64,000 nt of DNA from assembly GCF_017916255.1 (NCBI RefSeq), contig NZ_CP072827.1, positions 3,745,501 through 3,809,500 of the forward strand, given 5' to 3'. The DNA comes from Streptomyces mobaraensis NBRC 13819 = DSM 40847. Lineage in GTDB: Bacteria > Actinomycetota > Actinomycetes > Streptomycetales > Streptomycetaceae. Below, piece after piece: positions 56,340-64,000 of this stretch. Within the stretch, counting starts at the first letter, position 1, and each line of letters starts with the position of its first letter. A model generated the notes under the pieces. It ran no database searches and was not told the DNA's origin. It saw only the letters and a program-made list of their open reading frames with translations. Both the position numbers and the translations under genes were made by a program.

Positions 56340-58997
56340 ATGAGCGAGCATCGCCGTAAGCCGCCCCAGCCGCAGGGCGGCGGACGAGCCGCGGCCCGGC
56401 GGGCGGCGCAGCAGCCGACGCCCGGCCGCCGCGCCGCACCACGCGGCGGCCCTACGCTGCCCGGCCGGGGCCGGACCGAGGAGCCCCGGACGGGGAGCCG
56501 TGCCGAAGCCCGGCGGGCGGACCGGCGCGGGGCCGGGCCGGGAGGGCGCAGACGTCCGCCCGGCGGCGCGGGGCCGGGCCGGGCCCGGCGGGACGGCGGC
56601 AGGCCGGGGAAGAAGCGGTTCATCGACTACCCGCGGGCCGGCCGGGCCGGCTGGCGGCGCTGGATCCCGTCGTGGCGCCTGGTCACCGGGTCGATCGCGT
56701 CGTTCATCGGGCTGATCGTGGGCACGGTGGGCGTGGCCCTGGCCGTGGTGCAGGTTCCGAGCGCCCAGCTGGCTTCGAAGGTGCAGAAGAACGTCTACTA
56801 CTGGTCCGACGGCAAGCAGATGGTCGTGGCCGGCGGCGGCAGCCTCAACCGGCAGATCGTGCCGATCTCGCAGATCCCGATGTCGATGCAGAACGCGGTG
56901 ATCTCCGCCGAGAACGCCAGCTTCTACAAGGACTGGGGCGTGGACCCGATGGGCATCGCCCGCGCGGTCGTGAAGATGGCGCAGGGCGGTGAGACGCAGA
57001 GCGGTTCGACGATTACCCAGCAGTTCGTCAAGAACACGTACCTGAGCCAGGAGCAGACGCTCAAGCGCAAGGCCACCGAGCTGCTGATCTCGGTCAAGGT
57101 CGGGGCCACCCAGGACAAGCACGACATTCTCGCCGGCTATCTCAACACCGCCTACTACGGCCGGGGGGCCTACGGGATCCAGGCGGCGGCGCGCGCGTAC
57201 TACGACAAGGACTGCGCGGACCTGACGCCGAGCGAGAGCGCCTATCTGGCGGCGACGCTGAACGGTCCGAACCTCTACGACCCCTACGGGGGCCAGGGGC
57301 CGGCGGCGACGCCGGAGAAGAACACCAAGCGGGCCACGGACCGCTGGAAGTGGACGCTGGACCGTGAGGTCCAGGTCGGCCACATGGAGGCCGCCGAGCG
57401 GGACAAGTGGGTCGGCCAGGGCTTCCCGCAGCCGCAGAAGCCGAAGCCGGCGACCAACCGCGCGGGGCAGATCGGCTACCTCACCGACCTCGCCGACAAC
57501 TACATCACCGCCCACTCCACGATCAGCAAGGGCGAGCTGGACAAGGGCGGTTATCAGATCTACACGACCTTCGATCGGAAGAAGGTCAACGCCCTGGCGA
57601 AGTCCGTCGAGGACGTGCGGAAGGCGAACCTCAAGCCCGATGTGCGGGACGTCGACAAGTACGTCCAGTTCGGCGGGGCGTCGGTCGAACCGGGTACCGG
57701 GAAGATCGTGGCCATCTACGGCGGCGAGAACGCCCTGACCCACTTCACCAACAACGCGGACTACACCGGCGTCCAGGTGGGCTCGACGTTCAAGCCCTTC
57801 GTGCTGGCGGCGGCCATGACGCACGGGAAGCGGAACCCCGCCCTCGGGGCGCAGCAGAGCGACAGCCAGCGCACGCTCGTCTCACCGGAGAGCATCTACA
57901 ACGGTGACAACAAGCTGACCCTGCGGATGTACAACGGGACCGTCTGGCACGACCAGGACGGCCGGGAGTGGCACCAGAAGAACGACGGTGACGAGGACAA
58001 GGGCCTGATCAGCCTCCGTACGGCCATGCAGTTCTCGGTGAACACGCCCTACATCCAGCTGGGCATGGACGTGGGCACGGACCTGGTCCGGGAGGCGGCG
58101 CTGGCCGCGGGGCTGGACAAGGAGCAGTTGGCCTCGATCACCCCGACCTTCTCGCTGGGCACCTCCGCGCCGAGCGCGATCCGGCTGGCGGGCGCCTACG
58201 CGACCTTCGCGGACAGCGGCCGGCAGATCGACCCGTACTCCGTCGAGAAGGTGGAGAAGGACGGCAAGCCGGTCTACCAGCACGAGAAGAAGAGCACCCA
58301 GGCGTTCAGCGCCAACGTCGCGAACAACGTCACCGACGTGCTGAAGACGGTCGTCGAGGCGGGCACCGGTACGGCGGCCAAGCTGGGCGCGCGGCCGGTG
58401 GCGGGCAAGACGGGGACGACGGACGGGAACCGCTCGGCGTGGTTCGCTGGGTACACCCCGCAACTCTCCACGGCCATCGGGATGTACCGCGTCGACCCGA
58501 ACGCCAAGAACCAGCAGTTCCTGTCGATGCGCGGGGTGGGCGGCAAGCCCACCATCCACGGTGCCTCGTTCCCGGCGGAGATCTGGGCCGACTACATGGG
58601 CAAGGCCCTCAAGGGCACCCCCATCCGGCAGTTCGACCCGCCGCAGCCCATCGGCGAGAAGATCTTCGGCGACGGCGCCAGCCCGTCCCCGGCCCCCGCG
58701 CCGTCGGCGTCGCCGTCCGCGTCGCCCTCGGAGTCGGCGCCCGCGTCCCCGTCCGCTCCGCCGTCCCCGACGCCGCGCCCCACCCGGACCTGTGGGCTGC
58801 TCGACCCGCGGTGCCGGCTAGGTGACCACGGCCACAAGGACGACGGCGGGCCCGGTGGCGGCCCGGCCGGGTCCACGGGCGGTGAGCCCGGCGGGCCGGG
58901 CGGCCAGGAGGGCGACTCCGGAGGCGGCGACGATCAGATGCCGCCGGGCCAGAGCAGGCGGCAGGGCGGCGGCCTCTTCGGCGGGCCGTTCGGCTGA
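56340..58997 (+). CDS. Class A penicillin-binding protein (transglycosylase/transpeptidase)
   Basis: This 885-residue bifunctional cell-wall synthase has a basic, Gly/Pro-rich cytoplasmic start (1-110), a membrane span near 118-142, a GT51 domain with catalytic Glu in SAENASFYKD and QSGSTITQQFVKN, and a transpeptidase domain. The latter has STFKP (active Ser), SVNTPY and KTGTTDGN. A Pro/Ser-rich and Gly-rich tail follows from about residue 780. It polymerises and crosslinks peptidoglycan. The ATG 56340 start follows GAGGAAG. The hairpin behind it ends the gene. Confidence 0.93.
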   Translation: MSEHRRKPPQPQGGGRAAARRAAQQPTPGRRAAPRGGPTLPGRGRTEEPRTGSRAEARRADRRGAGPGGRRRPPGGAGPGRARRDGGRPGKKRFIDYPRAGRAGWRRWIPSWRLVTGSIASFIGLIVGTVGVALAVVQVPSAQLASKVQKNVYYWSDGKQMVVAGGGSLNRQIVPISQIPMSMQNAVISAENASFYKDWGVDPMGIARAVVKMAQGGETQSGSTITQQFVKNTYLSQEQTLKRKATELLISVKVGATQDKHDILAGYLNTAYYGRGAYGIQAAARAYYDKDCADLTPSESAYLAATLNGPNLYDPYGGQGPAATPEKNTKRATDRWKWTLDREVQVGHMEAAERDKWVGQGFPQPQKPKPATNRAGQIGYLTDLADNYITAHSTISKGELDKGGYQIYTTFDRKKVNALAKSVEDVRKANLKPDVRDVDKYVQFGGASVEPGTGKIVAIYGGENALTHFTNNADYTGVQVGSTFKPFVLAAAMTHGKRNPALGAQQSDSQRTLVSPESIYNGDNKLTLRMYNGTVWHDQDGREWHQKNDGDEDKGLISLRTAMQFSVNTPYIQLGMDVGTDLVREAALAAGLDKEQLASITPTFSLGTSAPSAIRLAGAYATFADSGRQIDPYSVEKVEKDGKPVYQHEKKSTQAFSANVANNVTDVLKTVVEAGTGTAAKLGARPVAGKTGTTDGNRSAWFAGYTPQLSTAIGMYRVDPNAKNQQFLSMRGVGGKPTIHGASFPAEIWADYMGKALKGTPIRQFDPPQPIGEKIFGDGASPSPAPAPSASPSASPSESAPASPSAPPSPTPRPTRTCGLLDPRCRLGDHGHKDDGGPGGGPAGSTGGEPGGPGGQEGDSGGGDDQMPPGQSRRQGGGLFGGPFG

Positions 58998-59050
58998 CCG
59001 GCCAGCTGGTCGGCGGGCTGGTCGAACGGCGCCTCTGAGGGCGCACGGAA

Positions 59051-59093
59051 ACGCGGGGACCGTTCCGTTCACTCGGAACGGTCCCCGCGTTTT
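59051..59093 (+). terminator. Terminator after the PBP gene
   Basis: The arms 59051-59067 and 59074-59090 pair exactly over 17 bp around a 6-nt loop and are followed by T residues. The T tract is also the start of a DnaA-box-like TTTTCCACA. Confidence 0.85.
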
Positions 59094-59127
59094 CCACAAG
59101 TGCGGGCTTGTCCCCAGGTTGTCCACA
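59090..59127 (+). promoter_or_regulatory. Cluster of three DnaA boxes, one perfect
   Basis: TTTTCCACA (59090), TTGTCCCCA (59108) and TTGTCCACA (59119) lie in one direction, 18 and 11 bp apart. The last is an exact consensus box. It is 27 kb from oriC, in the gap between the PBP and a membrane glycosyltransferase gene. DnaA-binding clusters near oriC are known in Streptomyces. Confidence 0.7.
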
Positions 59128-59167
59128 GCCGCCAGCGGGCCCGGGAGACGTACGGCAGGATGGGCGC

Positions 59168-60658
59168 ATGAGGAGCGTGCGGGACGACCGGTTGGTGCGG
59201 CCCACCCAGGAGGACGAGGTCGCCGCGGCCGGCAGTGAGCTGATCGGCGGACCGGCCGGACGGCGCGCGCTGCCCGGCGGGTGGCGGACGCCGGTGCGGG
59301 TGGTCGTGCTGGTGATGATCGGCATGTTCGCGCTCGGCATGGTGCAGAAGGTCCCGTGCTACGACCACGGCTGGTTCTTCGGCGCTACCACCCAGTACAC
59401 CCACGCCTGTTACTCCGACATCCCGCACCTGTTCACGGGCCGCGGCTTCGACCGGGGGCTGATTCCGTACCTGGACGAGATCCCCCGGTCCATGGGCGAC
59501 ATGGACTACCTGGAGTACCCGGTCCTGACCGGGGCCTTCATGGAGGTCGCCGCGCTGCTGACACCGGGTGGCGGCGCTCAGCACCGGGCCCAGCTCTACT
59601 GGTTCGTCAACTCCGGGATGCTGCTGGTCTGCGCCGTGGTGATCGCCTTCTGCGTGGCCCGGACGCACCGGCGGCGGCCCTGGGACGGGCTGCTGGTGGC
59701 CCTCGCGCCGGCGTTCGCGCTGACGGCCACCATCAACTGGGACCTGTTCGCGGTCGCCCTGACCTCGGTGGCGCTGCTCGCCTGGTCGCGGGGGCGCACC
59801 GGTACGGCGGGGGTGTTCATCGGGCTGGCGGCGGCGGCCAAGCTGTATCCGGTGCTGCTGCTGTGGCCGCTGTTCCTGGTGTGCTGGCGGGCCGGCCGGT
59901 GGCGGGAGTTCCGGGCCACACTCTCGTCGGCGGTCGTCACCTGGTTGGTGGTGAACGTGCCGCTGATGCTGGTCGTGGACGGGCCGATGGCGCCGATCCG
60001 GGCCGGCTGGGCGAAGTTCTACACGTTCAGCCACGACCGGCCGGTCGACTACGGGTCGCTGTGGCTGCTCGTCTCCCAGCGCACGGGAGATCCGATGGAC
60101 GACGTCAACGTCTATGCCTCCGTGCTGATGGTCGTCGGCTCGCTGGCGATCGGCGCGCTGTGCCTGTACGCGCCACGCCGTCCGCGCCTCGTCCAGTTGG
60201 CCTTCCTGGAGATAGCGCTCTTCGTCGTCGCCAACAAGGTCTACTCGCCGCAGTACGTGCTGTGGCTGATCCCGCTGGCGGTCCTGGCCCGGCCGCGGTG
60301 GCGGGACTTCCTGGTCTGGCAGACGTGCGAGGTGCTCTACTTCCTCGGCATCTGGTTCCACCTGGCGTACACGGGCGACGGCGACAAGCACCAGGGGCTG
60401 CCGCAGGACGGCTACCAACTCGCGCTGGTGCTGCACCTGCTGGGGACGCTGTACCTGTGCGCGCTGGTCGTGCGCGACGTCCTCAGGCCGGACCGGGACG
60501 TGATCCGGCGGGACGGCTCGGACGACCCGTCCGGCGGCCCGCTCGACCGGGCGCCGGACATATACGTCCTCGGCCGGACGCGTCCGCGGGAGTGGCGGGA
60601 CGAGCGTCCGGAGACCTTGCGGGTCCAATGGGGCTCCGGGAGCGGCGGCACCGTCTAG
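59168..60658 (+). CDS. GT87/DUF2029-like membrane glycosyltransferase
   Basis: This 496-residue protein has about ten spans, an extracytoplasmic first loop with DH and YLDEIPRSMGDMDYLEYP, and the TATINWDLFAVAL segment typical of polyprenyl-phosphate-mannose using transferases of actinobacteria. A cytoplasmic tail of about 50 charged residues follows. ATG 59168 is used; the open frame extends through the DnaA boxes upstream without a ribosome site. Likely adds sugar to envelope glycan or protein. Confidence 0.75.
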   Translation: MRSVRDDRLVRPTQEDEVAAAGSELIGGPAGRRALPGGWRTPVRVVVLVMIGMFALGMVQKVPCYDHGWFFGATTQYTHACYSDIPHLFTGRGFDRGLIPYLDEIPRSMGDMDYLEYPVLTGAFMEVAALLTPGGGAQHRAQLYWFVNSGMLLVCAVVIAFCVARTHRRRPWDGLLVALAPAFALTATINWDLFAVALTSVALLAWSRGRTGTAGVFIGLAAAAKLYPVLLLWPLFLVCWRAGRWREFRATLSSAVVTWLVVNVPLMLVVDGPMAPIRAGWAKFYTFSHDRPVDYGSLWLLVSQRTGDPMDDVNVYASVLMVVGSLAIGALCLYAPRRPRLVQLAFLEIALFVVANKVYSPQYVLWLIPLAVLARPRWRDFLVWQTCEVLYFLGIWFHLAYTGDGDKHQGLPQDGYQLALVLHLLGTLYLCALVVRDVLRPDRDVIRRDGSDDPSGGPLDRAPDIYVLGRTRPREWRDERPETLRVQWGSGSGGTV

Positions 60659-60706
60659 CCGGCCGCCGCTCCGGGGCCGCTCACCACGGAGGGATCAACG
60701 GGGGGC

Positions 60707-61738
60707 TCAGTGATCCAGCAAACGGTCGAACTGGGTGGTGGTGTGCCGCAGGTGGGCCACCAGTTCGTCGCCGACCTGCGGCGCGGGGGCGTCGTTGGGC
60801 ACGAAGAGGATCGACACCTGCATGTGCGGGGGCTCGGCGAACCAGCGCTGCTTGCCCGCCCAGACGAAGGGCGACAGGTTGCGGTTCATGGTCGCCAGGC
60901 CCGCGCGGGCGACGCCCTTGGCGCGCGGCATCATGCCGTGCAGCGCCTTCGGCGCCTCCAGGCCGACGCCGTGCGAGGTGCCGCCGGCCACGACGACGAG
61001 GTAGCCGTCGCCGGCCGTCTTCTGCTGGCGGTAGCCGAAGCGGTCGCCCTTGGAGACCGGCGTGACGTCCAGGACCGCGCCGCGGTACTGGGTGGCGTCG
61101 TGGTCGCCGAGCCACAGCCGGGTGCCGATCCGGGCCCGGAAGCGGGTCTGCGGGTACATCTGCTGGAGCCGGGCCAGGTCCTCGGACTTCAGGTGGCTGA
61201 CGAACATGGTGTGCAGCGGCAGGTGGGCCGCGCGCAGCCGCTCCATCCACGCCGAGACCTCGTCGACGCCGGTGGTGCCGTCGGCGCGGTCCAGGGGCAG
61301 GTGTATCGCGAAGCCCTCCAGGCGCACGTCCTCGATGGCGGCGTGCAGCTTGGGCAGGTCCTCCTCGCTGATGCCGTGCCGCTTCATGCTGCTCATGACC
61401 TCGATGACGACGCGCGCGCCGACCAGGCCGCGCACCCCCTCGACCGAGGAGACCGAGCGGATCGCCCGGTCGGGCAGCGGCACCGGCTCCTCGCCGAGCC
61501 GGAAGGGGGTGAGCACCAGCAGGTCACCGCCGAACAGGTCCTTGGCACGGGCCGCTTCGTAGGTGGTGCCGACGGCGAGGGTGTCCGCGCCGAAGCGGAT
61601 CACCTCCTCGGCGAGGCGTTCGTGGCCGAAGCCGTAGCCGTTGCCCTTGCAGACCGGGACGATGCCCGGGAACTGCTGGAGGACGGACTGCTGGTGTGCC
61701 CGCCAGCGCTGGGTGTCGACGTAGAGCGTGAGCGCCAT
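60707..61738 (-). CDS. Alanine-racemase-like PLP-dependent (fold III) protein
   Basis: This 343-residue protein has an N-terminal PLP barrel with Lys in VCKGNGYGFG (residues about 29-38) and a C-terminal beta domain. It resembles alanine racemase but begins MALTLYVDTQRWRAHQQ and lacks the usual AlaR start. It is encoded 45 bp after femX and probably shares its transcript. A role in preparing amino acids for the peptidoglycan bridge is inferred. Racemase activity is not proven. Confidence 0.75.
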   Translation of the reverse strand: MALTLYVDTQRWRAHQQSVLQQFPGIVPVCKGNGYGFGHERLAEEVIRFGADTLAVGTTYEAARAKDLFGGDLLVLTPFRLGEEPVPLPDRAIRSVSSVEGVRGLVGARVVIEVMSSMKRHGISEEDLPKLHAAIEDVRLEGFAIHLPLDRADGTTGVDEVSAWMERLRAAHLPLHTMFVSHLKSEDLARLQQMYPQTRFRARIGTRLWLGDHDATQYRGAVLDVTPVSKGDRFGYRQQKTAGDGYLVVVAGGTSHGVGLEAPKALHGMMPRAKGVARAGLATMNRNLSPFVWAGKQRWFAEPPHMQVSILFVPNDAPAPQVGDELVAHLRHTTTQFDRLLDH

Positions 61739-61783
61739 GGCCGGTCCCGGAACCTTTCCCTGAGTGTGGATGGAGCTGTCGGA

Positions 61784-62902
61784 TCAGCGGCGCGACATGT
61801 AGATGTCGAGGGCCTTGTGCAGCAGCTTGTTGAGCGGGAAGTCCCACTCGCCGAGGTACTCGGCCGCCTGTCCGCCCGTGCCGACCTTGAACTGGATGAG
61901 GCCGAAGAGGTGGTCGCTCTCGTCCAGCGAGTCGCCGATGCCGCGGAGGTCGTAGACGCTGGCGCCGAGCGCGTAGGCGTCGCGCAGCATCCGCCACTGC
62001 ATGGCGTTGGACGGCCGGACCTCGCGCTTGTGGTTGGCGGAGGCGCCGTAGGAGTACCAGACGTGCCCGCCGACGATCAGCATCGTCGCCGCGGCCACGG
62101 CCTCGCCCTCGTGGATGGCGAAGTAGAGCCGCATGCGGTTGGGGTCCTCGGTGTTGAGGGCGGTCCACATGCGCTGGAAGTAACTCAGCGGGCGCGGGCG
62201 GAACTTGTCGCGCTCCGCGGTGATCTCGTAGAGGTGCTGCCAGGTGGCCAGGTCCTCGTAGCCGCCCTGGACGACCTCGACGCCGGCCTTCTCGGCCTTC
62301 TTGATGTTGCGGCGCCACAGCTGGTTGAAGCCCTTGTGGACGTCCTCCAGCGAGCGGTTCTCCAGCGGCACCTGGAAGACGTAGCGCGGCTGGACGTCGC
62401 CGAAGCCGGCCCCGCCGTCCTCGCCCTGCTGCCAGCCCATGCGGCGCAGCTTGTCGGAGACCTCGAAGGCGCGCGGCTCGATGAACGTGGGCTCGACGTC
62501 GCGCAGGCGCTTGGCGTCCGGGTCGGCGATGCCGGTCTTGATCGCGTTGGCGTCCCAGCGGCGGATGACGACGGGCGGGCCCATCTTCACCGAGAACGCG
62601 CCCTGCTTCTTGAGGTGGGCCAGCATCGGCTGGAGCCAGTCCTCGAGGTTCGGGGCGTACCAGTTGATCACCGGGCCCTCGGGCAGGTAGGCCAGGTAGC
62701 GCTTGATCTTGGGGAGCTGGCGGTAGAGCACCAGGCCCGCGCCGACCATCTGGCCGGTCTTGTCGAACCAGCCCAGGCTCTCCGAGCGCCACTCGGCCTT
62801 GACGTCCGCCCAGGCCGGCACCTGCATGTGACTGGCAGCGCGCAGGCTCTGGATATATGCCAGATGCTGCTGTCGGCTGATGGTCCTCAGGGTCAGGCTC
62901 AT
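61784..62902 (-). CDS. femX: FemX/FemAB-family peptidoglycan bridge aminoacyltransferase
   Basis: This 372-residue GNAT-like ligase transfers an amino acid from tRNA to lipid II. It has the two-lobe FemAB fold: PAWADVKAEWRSESLGWFD near the start, KGFNQLWRRNIKKAEKAGVEV in the middle, and RGIGDSLDESDHLFGLIQFKVGTGG toward the end, all cited in parts. Streptomyces peptidoglycan has a single Gly bridge, made by FemX. It is upstream of the alanine-racemase-like gene. Confidence 0.88.
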   Translation of the reverse strand: MSLTLRTISRQQHLAYIQSLRAASHMQVPAWADVKAEWRSESLGWFDKTGQMVGAGLVLYRQLPKIKRYLAYLPEGPVINWYAPNLEDWLQPMLAHLKKQGAFSVKMGPPVVIRRWDANAIKTGIADPDAKRLRDVEPTFIEPRAFEVSDKLRRMGWQQGEDGGAGFGDVQPRYVFQVPLENRSLEDVHKGFNQLWRRNIKKAEKAGVEVVQGGYEDLATWQHLYEITAERDKFRPRPLSYFQRMWTALNTEDPNRMRLYFAIHEGEAVAAATMLIVGGHVWYSYGASANHKREVRPSNAMQWRMLRDAYALGASVYDLRGIGDSLDESDHLFGLIQFKVGTGGQAAEYLGEWDFPLNKLLHKALDIYMSRR

Positions 62903-63003
62903 GCGGGGCGCTCCTCGGCAGGTGTGTCCCCAGGGTCGGGGCTCCGGCTCTCGCGCCGAAGCCTACTGCGACCGGGGAGCGCCCCGTTTGGGCGTACGGT
63001 CCG

Positions 63004-63342
63004 TTATCCGATCACACCTCCGAAGAGGCCGCCGTGGGCCATGCCCAGGAAGAAGCCGATGGCGGACGCGCCCAGGCCGATGATCAGCAGGAAGCGCTCG
63101 CCCGTGGTGGCGGAGATGAACTGGCCCCACGCCCCGGTGAGGATCCCCACCAGGCCGCTCCAGGAGCTGAGCAGGTGGAGGTTGGACCAGGCGGAGGAGA
63201 CGATGGCCAGCAGGCCCAGGACGACCGTCGCCGCGACCAGGGTGTTCTCCCGTGGATGCGGCTTTCCGTCGCTGTTGAGCACCGTGTTGATGAACGAGCG
63301 GGGGTTCCTCGATGTGGGAGTCCGGCGGACTGCCTGTGTCAT
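63004..63342 (-). CDS. Small membrane protein of unknown function
   Basis: This 112-residue protein has a basic N-terminus (TQAVRRTPTSRNPRSF) and three hydrophobic segments near residues 35-55, 60-76 and 83-105, with a Gly-rich end. ATG 63342 is fixed by an exact AGGAGG 8 nt upstream. It lies between femX and rpsF. I do not recognise a function. Confidence 0.7.
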   Translation of the reverse strand: MTQAVRRTPTSRNPRSFINTVLNSDGKPHPRENTLVAATVVLGLLAIVSSAWSNLHLLSSWSGLVGILTGAWGQFISATTGERFLLIIGLGASAIGFFLGMAHGGLFGGVIG

Positions 63343-63645
63343 GGGTCTACCTCCTGAAGGCAGGCGGCGCGGTGTAGCGCCGGTCACACCCGGTGCGTCC
63401 AGAGTGAAGGGGCGGGCGGCCGGATTTCAACCGGACGCCGTGGTGCGGGTACTCTGGACGGTCTGCATCGGTATCTGCCCGGACCCGGCTTCCGTCCCGG
63501 GGGCGACCCAGGGACTTCCCGCTGATCGTCCGTGCGGTTGGCATCGGCCTCGGTGTCAGTGTCAGCCGATACCGTTGTTCACGCATCACGACCCTCCTGC
63601 CACGGATCGACCGTGGCCGCTGAGTCCAAAGGAGGTGGGTTCCAC
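63343..63645. other. Gap before rpsF
   Basis: The 303-bp divergent gap holds the rpsF promoter region. No gene is supported, and no clear promoter hexamers could be fixed. Confidence 0.5.
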
Positions 63646-63936
63646 ATGCGTCACTACGAGGTGATGGTCATCCTCGACCCCGATCTGGAGGAGCGCGCTG
63701 TCTCTCCCCTGATCGAGAACTTCCTCTCCGTCGTCCGTGAGGGCAACGGAAAGGTCGAGAAGGTCGACACCTGGGGCCGTCGTCGTCTCGCTTACGAGAT
63801 CAAGAAGAAGCCCGAGGGCATCTACTCGGTCATCGACCTGCAGGCCGAGCCTGCGGTCGTCAAGGAGCTCGACCGCCAGATGAACCTGAACGAGTCGGTC
63901 CTCCGGACCAAGGTCCTCCGTCCCGAGACCCACTGA
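63646..63936 (+). CDS. rpsF: 30S ribosomal protein S6
   Basis: This 96-residue protein has the S6 pattern: [16 protein letters not shown] start, then [18 protein letters not shown] and the C-terminal [16 protein letters not shown] 63646 follows an exact GGAGG. It heads the rpsF-ssb-rpsR-rplI operon in actinobacteria; the next genes lie beyond the window. Confidence 0.98.
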   Translation: MRHYEVMVILDPDLEERAVSPLIENFLSVVREGNGKVEKVDTWGRRRLAYEIKKKPEGIYSVIDLQAEPAVVKELDRQMNLNESVLRTKVLRPETH

Positions 63937-64000
63937 ACCCCTTCGGTTCAGAGGTAATCGGGCTGTATCGCAACGAGTAGCAAGCAGCCAGCAGCACACC

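Noticed and set aside
58680..58790. Pro/Ser/Ala-coding repetitive stretch in the PBP tail as a repeat array or CRISPR
   Set aside because: The units are irregular and in frame with a Pro/Ser-rich extracellular tail. No spacer-repeat pattern is present.

Overview
The window is a 64 kb, very GC-rich actinobacterial chromosome segment spanning the replication origin. It looks like Streptomyces or a very close relative. The evidence is the gene order jag-yidC-yidD-rnpA-rpmH / dnaA-oriC-dnaN-gnd-recF-dciA-gyrB-gyrA, DnaA boxes of the TTGTCCACA type, eight exact copies of the parS core GTTTCACGTGAAAC, a sigM-rsmA-trxB-trxA cluster with a SigR-type promoter, a FemX-type ligase, and a DLW-39 peptide gene between two tRNA genes. 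The species cannot be named from this sequence alone.

Layout. (1) 1-18.9 kb is more accessory: a flavoprotein (possibly cut by the window edge), Sua5/TsaC, a beta-carbonic anhydrase, a BASS-type transporter, a four-repeat membrane protein beside a two-component system, an envelope-lipid module (PAP2, DedA, BlaI-like repressor, M56-type protease, second PAP2), a nickel permease with a Nur-like box, and a lipoprotein/ABC/FtsX cassette facing a second two-component system. (2) 19.1-30.1 kb: tRNA-Ala, an HTH gene, a Ser/Thr kinase gene broken by an in-frame TAA, DLW-39, tRNA-Ile, DUF3566, gyrA, gyrB, dciA, recF and gnd. (3) 30.3-34.6 kb: dnaN, oriC (31448-32317) and dnaA. (4) 34.6-41.4 kb, plus strand: rpmH, rnpA, yidD, yidC, jag, rsmG, parA, parB and a GNAT gene. 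(5) 41.5-51.1 kb, minus strand: trxA, trxB, rsmA, sigM, a MurJ-partner pseudokinase, murJ and a DUF6049 protein. (6) 51.3-64 kb: cca, an MFS exporter, ino1 with a PadR regulator, a class A PBP, a membrane glycosyltransferase, an alanine-racemase-like gene, femX, a small membrane protein and rpsF at the right edge.

How the parts work together. DnaA, DnaN, DciA, RecF and gyrase form the replication module. ParA/ParB and nine parS or parS-like sites form the segregation module. YidC/YidD, MurJ and its partner, the PBP, FemX and the PAP2/DedA set serve envelope synthesis. SigM/RsmA and TrxA/TrxB serve thiol redox control.

The main points for follow-up are: a predicted BlaI/M56-controlled undecaprenyl-phosphate recycling regulon with two matching operators; three parS sites inside the rsmA coding region that write VSRET peptides; parS sites merged with terminator stems and with a stop codon; a DnaA-box cluster 27 kb from oriC; and the kinase broken by one stop codon. 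All functional calls rest on motif recognition and context, and no database search was run.
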